Shown: positions 1 through 6,442 of the stretch, in pieces
Numbering within the stretch: position 1 is the stretch's first letter
Layout of the letters: each line of letters begins with the position of its first letter
Assembly: GCA_031276435.1 (NCBI GenBank)
Contig: JAISNB010000019.1
Location: 1-8,671, forward strand
Source: Burkholderiaceae bacterium
Lineage (GTDB): Bacteria; Pseudomonadota; Gammaproteobacteria; Burkholderiales; Burkholderiaceae_C
Direction of reading: 5' to 3'
DNA: 8,671 nucleotides
Notes under the pieces: model-generated
What the model was told of the DNA's origin: nothing
Databases searched by the model: none
The model's input: only the letters and a program-made list of their open reading frames with translations
Position numbers and translations under genes: made by a program

Positions 1-2
1 CC

Positions 3-56
3 ATCAGCGCATCGCGCTACAAAATCTACAGCGAACTGTTTGCCCAGTTGCGCTAG
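3..56 (+). CDS. C-terminal end of an unidentified upstream protein (partial)
   Basis: Reading from position 3, the frame gives 17 codons ending ...RYKIYSELFAQLR followed by TAG at 54-56. The mix of residues (Ile, Tyr, Lys, Glu, Phe, Leu) is that of an ordinary soluble C-terminal helix. The other two + strand frames give Cys/Pro/Ser-rich or low-information text and have no stop in the same place. The 5' part lies outside the window, so neither the family nor the function can be named. It lies on the same strand as the BAM gene but 378 bases upstream, so it is probably a separate transcription unit. The call rests only on amino-acid composition and could be wrong. Confidence 0.4.
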   Translation: MSASRYKIYSELFAQLR

Positions 57-167
57 CTGTCGCGCCGCACACAGGAGCGGCAGTGGATTGCCGCGCTGCC
101 AGCGGTGCGCTCCCGCATCGCAAACAAGCCCGTGACCCCCGCAATGTCGAAGAAATACGCCCATTGA

Positions 168-212
168 TTTCCCCCGCTTCCCGGGGAAAAGTGGCGCGCC
201 GTTTGGGCGCGC
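168..212. terminator. Tandem GC-rich hairpins, possible terminator of the upstream gene
   Basis: Two perfect 7-bp stems stand almost side by side. TTTCCCC (168-174) pairs with GGGGAAA (183-189) around an 8-base loop. GCGCGCC (194-200) pairs with GGCGCGC (206-212) around the loop GTTTG. They lie about 110-155 bases after the TAG at 54-56 and well ahead of the BAM start. Neither is followed by a T-tract on either strand, so they are not canonical intrinsic terminators. They could be transcript-end hairpins, a 5' leader structure, or chance in GC-rich DNA. Confidence 0.25.
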
Positions 213-418
213 AGGGCAAGCCGCGCGGCCATGTCGCCATGGAGCCACAAACGCTGGCACCGGAAAGCAAAAAGCGCCGCACGCACCCGCGCAGGCACTA
301 AACTGGCCCATTCGTGTTTTCATGCGCAGTGGCGTTTTGCGCCTTGCGGCCCTTCATCTCGGGGTGCAAGGCGCTGGCGTGGTTGCGTTCAGGGCGACAC
401 ATTACAAGGCATTGGGAC

Positions 419-425
419 AAGGGAG
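419..425 (+). promoter_or_regulatory. Shine-Dalgarno sequence for the BAM gene
   Basis: AAGGGAG is a close match to the anti-Shine-Dalgarno complement and sits 9 bases before the GTG at 435. This site, together with the signal peptide that begins exactly at that codon, decides the start in favour of GTG 435 over the in-frame ATG at 231. Confidence 0.7.
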
Positions 426-434
426 CTGGGCATC

Positions 435-3400
435 GTGCGCAAAACCGTTTTTTTCGCTTCTTCGCTTTTCGTCGCGGCTCTGGTGACCTTGGTCGCCGCC
501 AACGCGCATGCCTTGTCCGTTGTCCATTTTTCGCCACAGGGCGAGGTCTCCAAGGTGCATCAGGTGGTGGTGCGTTTTGACGCGGCGGCGATCCGGTTTG
601 GCGACGCGGCGTTCTCGCTTGCACCGCTACAGATCGAGTGCGATAGCGCCGCGGCCTTCAAGGGCCAGGGCCGCTGGACGTCGGAGAAGGAATGGATTTA
701 CGACTTCCAGGACGATTTACCACCCGGTGTGCGCTGCAAGGCCACGCCTTCTCCTGATTTCAAGCCGTTTGCGGGCGCGCCGCTGCCCGCCAGCCGTTAT
801 GAATTCAATACGGGCGGCCCTTTCGTGCAGCAGACATGGCCTAACTACCACCGCATAGAGGAAGAGCAGAGCTTCGTGCTGAAGCTCAACGGCACGGCGC
901 AAGTCGATACGGTTGTGCCCAATGTCTGGTGCGCCGCCGATGGCGTGGGCGAGCGCATTCCCGTCACGCTGGCCGATGCGCCCGCGCGCACGGCCGCCCT
1001 GGTGGCACTCGGCCTTGACAAGGCGGCGGCCAAGGAGCCGCTGCGCTATGTGGTTTTGAGTTGCAACCGGCGCTTTGCCGCCAGCGCGCATGTGCAACTG
1101 GTTTATGGCAAGGGCGTGGCTACGCCAAGCGGCATTGCCAACCGGGTGGAGCGCCGTTTTGATTTTCAGGTGCGCGATCCTTTTACGGCTGAATTGCACT
1201 GCGAGCGCGAAAGCGCCCAAAGCGCATGCATTCCGATCCAGCCCATGACGCTGCATTTTTCGTCCCCCATCACGCGGGGGCAGGCGCTGGCCGCGCGGTT
1301 GCGCAGCGCCAGTGCCGAGTACAAGCCGGTGATCGGCTCGGAAGATGGCGAGGATGGAGGCGAATACGAAGACAGCGATGCGCTGGTCAGCGAAATCCGG
1401 TTTCCCGCGCCGCTGCCTGAAAATACGGCGTTTACCATCACGCTGCCCGCCGGTTTGAAGGACGCCAGCGACCGCCCGCTGGCCAACGCGGCGAGTTTCC
1501 CGCTCAAGACGGCCACTGGGACGATGCCACCGCTGGCCAAGTTTGCCAGCGCGCCTTTTGGCATCATTGAACGCTTTGCCGAAGGCCCCGACGGCCCGGC
1601 CTTGCTGCCGGTGACGCTGCGCAATGTGGAGCGCCAACTGCAAGCCAGCGCGGTTGCCGTGTCTGACCTCAGTCCGCAGTCCGACGCTGAAATCATTGCC
1701 TGGCTGAATCGCACACATCTGATGGAAGAGCCTCTCATAGAGCGCACAAAAGCGGCCACTCTTGTGCGCGGCCCGCTGCCGCCAGCGATTGACAATGACG
1801 ACAAAGAATGGATGCAGCCACGCACGGTTTCGCTGCTGGCGGGCCAAAGCGGGGTGGAAAAGCTGAACATCGCGCCGCCCACGGATGGCGGCAAAGGCGG
1901 CGGCGATGCGGCAGGGGCGCAGTTGCGCCCGTTCGAGGTGGTGGGCATTCCGCTCAAGCCCGGTTTTCACGTGGTGGAGTTGGCCTCCACGCGCCTGGGC
2001 CAGTCGATGCTGGATACGCGCCACGGCGCAAACCGCACCATGTATGTGCGCACCACCGCGCTGGTGACCAATCTGGCCGTGCATTTCAAGCTGGGCCGCG
2101 AGAACGCGCTGGCCTGGGTGACAACGCTCGACAAAGGCCAGCCCGTGCCCGACGCAGTGGTGCGCGTTTCAGATTGCAAGGGTCGCGGGCTGGCTACGGC
2201 CCGCACCAACGCGCAGGGCGTGGCACATTTCACCACGGGCATCCCGTCCGAGGTTCCCCGCTGCTGGAATGAAACCGATGCCTACAACTTCGGCTACTTC
2301 ATCAGCGCGCGCGCCACCATCCAGGGCGTGCCCGACATGGCTTTTACCTGGTCGGATTGGAAAAAGGGCCTTGAGTCCTGGCGCTTCAACCTGCCCACCG
2401 GCCACTGGGGCGATCCTGAAGTGCGCGTGCACACGGTGTTCGACCGCAACTTGCTGCGCGCTGGTGAAACCGTGTCCATGAAGCACCTGATCCGCACCGA
2501 AGTGGGCACGCAGCGCCACAGCCTTGCCCTGCCAGCGGCCAACCCCGCCGAGGTCGTCATCCGCCACGTGGGCAGCGGCAAAGAATACAAACAGCCGCTC
2601 GTTTGGCGCGCCACGGCCACAGGCGGGCGCAGCGCCGAGACGGAGTTTGAAATTCCCAAAACCGCCGAACTGGGTATTTACCATGTCAGCCTGAAGGCCA
2701 GTGACGAGGACGTGTACCACAGCGGCAGTTTCCGCGTGGAAGAGTTCCGGCTGCCCGTGTTCAAGGGCCTGGTCGGCCCCGAGAGCAAAGAGGCGCTGAT
2801 CGCGCCCGGCAGCGTGCCCGTGCGGGTACAGGTCGATTACCTTTCGGGCGGGCCGGCGGCGGGTTTGCCGGTACAGGTTTCGGCCACGCTGCGCGTGCGC
2901 GTGCCGTCATTTGCTGATTACGAGAAGTTCAGTTTCAGGGCGCCTTCGCCGCACACCGGAGACACGGCGGCGGGCGAGGACATCCGCGTAGTGGCCGACA
3001 AACTGCCCGTCACCCTGAACCGTGAAGGCACGGGCCGCGCGGTGATCGAGCACTTGCAGACGGCAGTTGTGCCCGCAACCGTGCAGGCGCAGACTTTGAG
3101 CGTGGAGGCCAGTTACGCCGATCCCAATGGCGAGATCCAGACCGTGCGCAGCAGCAGCACGCTCTGGCCAGCCGCCGTGGTGGCAGGCATTGCGGTCGAG
3201 GGCTGGGCCTCTGTGGATCGCGACCTCAAATTCCAGGCCCTGGCGCTCGATTTGCAGGGCCAACCCGCACCGGGCGTGGCGCTGGAAGTCAAGGCCATTT
3301 CGCGTACCTACACCACCACGCGCAAGCGCATGGTGGGCGGTTTCTACACTTACGACGACCACACCGAAACCAAGGCGCTCGGCACCGTGTGCTCGGGCAA

Positions 3401-6400
3401 AAGCGACGCGCACGGCCTGCTCGCGTGCAGCGTGACGCTCACGAAATCCGGAGAGATCGAACTGATTGCCACCGCGCGCGACGTCAGTGGGCGCCAGTCG
3501 CAAGCAGCCGACTCGGTGTGGGTCACGCGCCAGAGCGAGTTGTGGTTTGGCGGCGAGGACAGCGACCGCATGGACGTGCTGCCCGAAAAGAAGAGTTACC
3601 AGCCCGGCGAGACCGCGCGCTTGCAGGTGCGCATGCCGTTTCGCCAGGCCACAGCACTGGTGTCCGTGGAGCGCGAAGGCATTGTGCAAACGCAGGTGTT
3701 GCAACTGCGCGGCGACGATCCGGTCATTAAAGTCAAGATCGAGCCGAACTGGTCTCCCAACGTCTACATCAGCGTGCTCGCGCTGCGGGGGCGCCTCTAC
3801 GAGGTGCCGTGGTACAGCTTTTTCACCTGGGGCTACAAAACCCCGCGCGCGTGGTGGCGCGCTTTCTGGGGTGACAGCAAAGACTACGTGCCCGCCACCG
3901 CGCTGGTGGATTTGAGCAAACCGGCCTTCCGCTTTGGCGTGGCCGAAATCCGCGTGGACGACGCGGCGCACCGCCTTGGCGTACAGGTCACACCCGAGCG
4001 CACCAGCTACGCCGTGCGCGAGCAGGCGCAAGTGAACATCCAGGTCACCCTGCCGGGCGGCCAGCCCGCCGCCCATGCCGAGGTGGCGCTGGCCGCCGTG
4101 GACCAGGCCCTGCTGGAGCTGATGCCCAACCCAAGCTGGAACCTGCTGCAAGCCATGCTGCAACAGCGCCCCTGGGGCGTGGAGACCGCCACTGCGCAAT
4201 CCGAAATCGTGGGCCGCCGCCACTGGGGCCGCAAGGCCGTGCCCGCTGGTGGCGACGGCGGCGGCCAAAGCGCCACGCGCGAGTTGCTGGACACCCTGCT
4301 GCTGTGGAACCCGCGCGTGCAGCTTGACGCGCGCGGCCAGGCCAGCGTGCGCGTGCCGCTCAACGACAGCCTGGGGGCGTTCCGCATTGTTGCCGTGGCC
4401 GACAGCGGCACAAGCCTGTTTGGCACGGGCGATGCCACCATCACCGTCACGCAAGATTTGCAACTCATCAGCGGTCTGCCGCCCCTGGTGCGCGAGGGCG
4501 ACCGCTTCCGCGCGCAATTCACGGTGCGCAACACCACGGACAAGGCCATGAAAATCACACTGGCCGCGCGCGCCACGCTGCTCGATCTGCCTGCACAAAC
4601 GCTGGACATGGCCGCTGGCGAAGCCAAGGAAGTGTTCTGGGAAGTCACCGCACCCGAGCAACCGGCCCACACGCGTGCCCAAGCCCTGCTGTGGGAAGTG
4701 AGCGCCAAGGACAGCGTCTCTGGCGCGCGGGACGCGCTCAAAATCAGCCAGCGCATCATTGCCGCCGTGCCGCTGACCGTGCAACAGGCCACGCTGGTGC
4801 AACTGCAAGAAGCGGCGCCCTACACGCTGCAAGCGGCCCCGCCCGCGACGGCCCTGGCGCTCAACGGCGCGGCCCGTGGCGGCCTGAGCCTGGCCTTCAA
4901 ACCCCGGCTGGGCGACGGCCTGCCCGGCGTGCAAGACTGGTTCAGCAGCTATCCGCACAGTTGCCTGGAGCAGCGCGCCAGCCGAGCCATCGGCTTGCAA
5001 GACGCCGACGGCTGGGCGCGGCTGACCGCGCAACTGCCCACATATCTGGATGCCGATGGCCTGGCCAACTACTTTCCGTTCTCGGCTGGCAGCGCCAGCA
5101 GCGGCAGCGACACGCTCACCGCCTACCTGCTGGCCGCCACGCATGAGGCCGCGTTGGCCGACAGCCGCTTCGCGCTGCCCGAAGCCGAGCGCGCGTCCAT
5201 GCTGGCCGGGCTGGCCAAATTTGTAGAAGGCCGCATCGAGCGCAAACACTGGTCGCCGCAGCCCGATCTGGACTTGCGCAAACTGGCCGCCATCGAAGCC
5301 CTGGCGCGCCATGGCACAGCGCGGGCGGCCATGCTCGACAGCCTGGGCATTGCCCCCAACCAGTGGCCCACCAGCGCGCTGCTGGACTGGATCAGCATCT
5401 TGCAGCGCGTCGAAGGCATACCCGATCAGGCGCGGCAACTGGAGCAGGCGCAGCAAATCCTGCGCGCGCGCCTGAACTGGCAAGGCACACGCGCGCTCTT
5501 TTCCACCGAAGCGCAGGACGCCCTGTGGTGGCTCATGGTCAGCAACGACTCCAACATGGCGCGAACCCTGCTGCTGGCCAGCGCCGATCCCGACTGGCGC
5601 GACGATCTGGGCCGCCTGGTCACTGGCCTCATCGCGCGTCAAAAAAGCGGCGCGTGGAACACCACCGTCGCCAACCTCTGGGGCACGCTGGCGCTCGCGC
5701 GTTTTTCCAGAGAACATGAAAGCGCGCCCGTCAGTGGCCAGACCCGCATCGAATTTGGCGGCGTCAAAACCAGCGTCCAGTGGCCCGCTGACAGCGGCGC
5801 GCCAACTGCCGCGGCAAGCGGCGCTGCTGCCGCCGCTTCAGCGCCCACGCCCGCCAGCAGCGCTCCCGTCTTGCTGCCCTGGCCGGGCGCTAACGCAGCA
5901 AAGGCAAATGCCACGCTCGAAGTTGCCCACCAGGGCAGCGGCAAACCGTGGTTTACGCTGCAATCGCTGGCGGCGGTGCCCGTCACCCAGCCCCTCAGCG
6001 CGGGCTACCGGATCAGCAAAACCATTGCTCCGGTCGATGCCGCAACCGCAACGCCTCGGCCGCCTGGCCAATACCAGCGCGGTGACATCTTGCGCGTCAC
6101 GCTGGAAATCACCAGCAGCGCCGACATGACCTGGGTGGCCGTAACCGACCCCATACCGGCAGGCGCCACCATTCTGGGCAGCGGTTTGGGACGCGACTCG
6201 CAACTGGCCACCACGGGCGAGCAAACCGGCGGCGCCTGGCCCGTATACACCGAGCGCGCCTTCGACGCCTACCGCGCCTACTACGCGCACATGCCCAGAG
6301 GCAAACACATGTTCCAGTACACCGTGCGGCTCAACAACCCCGGCCTCTTTCACATGCCCGCCAGCCGCGTGGAAACCATGTACGCGCCCGAGATGTTCGG

Positions 6401-6440
6401 CGTCGCGCCCAACGCGGCCATCACCGTGCGGGCCGATTGA
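435..6440 (+). CDS. Bacterial alpha-2-macroglobulin (periplasmic protease trap, thioester type)
   Basis: This 2001-residue protein is related to E. coli YfhM (about 1650 residues). The GTG start follows a strong ribosome binding site and opens a signal peptide (RK, hydrophobic core, then AHA before L27). The first cysteine is C69, so there is no lipobox, and a soluble periplasmic form is inferred. Domains in order: N-terminal MG-like domains (27-540), an MG3-like domain (from about 546), MG2 with DRNLLRAGE (from 670), an MG domain (about 1045-1125), the bait-region domain (about 1181-1256), a Gly/Arg-rich bait-like stretch (1258-1283), the A2M domain with LLLWNPRV (about 1284-1375), the thioester domain with C1510-L-E-Q1513, and a C-terminal MG domain (about 1840-2001). 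Known role of the family: cleavage of the bait triggers covalent trapping of the protease through the thioester. Oddities are five close Cys pairs, an aromatic loop (1126-1145), an acidic patch (303-315) and an Ala/Pro/Ser insertion (1786-1812). The stop overlaps the pbpC start. Family is certain; domain edges are approximate. Confidence 0.96.
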   Translation: MRKTVFFASSLFVAALVTLVAANAHALSVVHFSPQGEVSKVHQVVVRFDAAAIRFGDAAFSLAPLQIECDSAAAFKGQGRWTSEKEWIYDFQDDLPPGVRCKATPSPDFKPFAGAPLPASRYEFNTGGPFVQQTWPNYHRIEEEQSFVLKLNGTAQVDTVVPNVWCAADGVGERIPVTLADAPARTAALVALGLDKAAAKEPLRYVVLSCNRRFAASAHVQLVYGKGVATPSGIANRVERRFDFQVRDPFTAELHCERESAQSACIPIQPMTLHFSSPITRGQALAARLRSASAEYKPVIGSEDGEDGGEYEDSDALVSEIRFPAPLPENTAFTITLPAGLKDASDRPLANAASFPLKTATGTMPPLAKFASAPFGIIERFAEGPDGPALLPVTLRNVERQLQASAVAVSDLSPQSDAEIIAWLNRTHLMEEPLIERTKAATLVRGPLPPAIDNDDKEWMQPRTVSLLAGQSGVEKLNIAPPTDGGKGGGDAAGAQLRPFEVVGIPLKPGFHVVELASTRLGQSMLDTRHGANRTMYVRTTALVTNLAVHFKLGRENALAWVTTLDKGQPVPDAVVRVSDCKGRGLATARTNAQGVAHFTTGIPSEVPRCWNETDAYNFGYFISARATIQGVPDMAFTWSDWKKGLESWRFNLPTGHWGDPEVRVHTVFDRNLLRAGETVSMKHLIRTEVGTQRHSLALPAANPAEVVIRHVGSGKEYKQPLVWRATATGGRSAETEFEIPKTAELGIYHVSLKASDEDVYHSGSFRVEEFRLPVFKGLVGPESKEALIAPGSVPVRVQVDYLSGGPAAGLPVQVSATLRVRVPSFADYEKFSFRAPSPHTGDTAAGEDIRVVADKLPVTLNREGTGRAVIEHLQTAVVPATVQAQTLSVEASYADPNGEIQTVRSSSTLWPAAVVAGIAVEGWASVDRDLKFQALALDLQGQPAPGVALEVKAISRTYTTTRKRMVGGFYTYDDHTETKALGTVCSGKSDAHGLLACSVTLTKSGEIELIATARDVSGRQSQAADSVWVTRQSELWFGGEDSDRMDVLPEKKSYQPGETARLQVRMPFRQATALVSVEREGIVQTQVLQLRGDDPVIKVKIEPNWSPNVYISVLALRGRLYEVPWYSFFTWGYKTPRAWWRAFWGDSKDYVPATALVDLSKPAFRFGVAEIRVDDAAHRLGVQVTPERTSYAVREQAQVNIQVTLPGGQPAAHAEVALAAVDQALLELMPNPSWNLLQAMLQQRPWGVETATAQSEIVGRRHWGRKAVPAGGDGGGQSATRELLDTLLLWNPRVQLDARGQASVRVPLNDSLGAFRIVAVADSGTSLFGTGDATITVTQDLQLISGLPPLVREGDRFRAQFTVRNTTDKAMKITLAARATLLDLPAQTLDMAAGEAKEVFWEVTAPEQPAHTRAQALLWEVSAKDSVSGARDALKISQRIIAAVPLTVQQATLVQLQEAAPYTLQAAPPATALALNGAARGGLSLAFKPRLGDGLPGVQDWFSSYPHSCLEQRASRAIGLQDADGWARLTAQLPTYLDADGLANYFPFSAGSASSGSDTLTAYLLAATHEAALADSRFALPEAERASMLAGLAKFVEGRIERKHWSPQPDLDLRKLAAIEALARHGTARAAMLDSLGIAPNQWPTSALLDWISILQRVEGIPDQARQLEQAQQILRARLNWQGTRALFSTEAQDALWWLMVSNDSNMARTLLLASADPDWRDDLGRLVTGLIARQKSGAWNTTVANLWGTLALARFSREHESAPVSGQTRIEFGGVKTSVQWPADSGAPTAAASGAAAAASAPTPASSAPVLLPWPGANAAKANATLEVAHQGSGKPWFTLQSLAAVPVTQPLSAGYRISKTIAPVDAATATPRPPGQYQRGDILRVTLEITSSADMTWVAVTDPIPAGATILGSGLGRDSQLATTGEQTGGAWPVYTERAFDAYRAYYAHMPRGKHMFQYTVRLNNPGLFHMPASRVETMYAPEMFGVAPNAAITVRAD

Positions 6441-6442
6441 TG
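6438..6442 (+). promoter_or_regulatory. TGATG stop/start overlap, probable translational coupling
   Basis: The BAM stop TGA (6438-6440) shares its last A with the ATG of pbpC (6440-6442). The bases just upstream lack a strong purine-rich ribosome binding site. Ribosomes finishing the BAM probably restart on pbpC, which would tie the amounts of the two proteins together. The coupling is an inference from the arrangement. Confidence 0.6.

Larger units (their letters stand above)
57..434. other. Intergenic region upstream of the BAM gene
   Basis: This 378-base stretch has no convincing gene. Short open frames exist on both strands, but they are rich in Arg, Ala and Cys, as is typical of GC-rich non-coding DNA. 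The BAM frame stays open upstream to an ATG at 231, but the extra 68 residues are basic and lack any domain-like pattern. The region holds two adjacent hairpins (168-212) and, at its 3' end, the BAM ribosome binding site. A promoter for the BAM-pbpC pair would be expected here. TAAACT at 299-304 resembles a -10 box, but there is no good -35 at the right distance, so I do not call a promoter. Confidence 0.6.

Noticed and set aside
299..304. TAAACT as a -10 box for the operon
   Set aside because: No -35-like hexamer is found 16-18 bases upstream, and single -10-like matches are common by chance.
231..434. An upstream in-frame ATG at 231 that would extend the BAM by 68 residues
   Set aside because: The added residues are basic and Cys/Trp/His-rich, with no family resemblance, and they would bury the signal peptide. 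GTG 435 has a strong Shine-Dalgarno and begins exactly at the signal peptide.
717..2084. A 455-codon minus strand open frame
   Set aside because: It lies wholly opposite the N-terminal part of the BAM, is His/Arg/Gln/Gly-rich and shows no recognisable motif or upstream ribosome binding site.
2907..5717. A 936-codon open frame on the minus strand inside the BAM gene
   Set aside because: It is Arg/Gln/Gly/His-rich with no domain pattern and lies opposite well-conserved A2M sequence. Long antisense frames are expected in GC-rich coding DNA.
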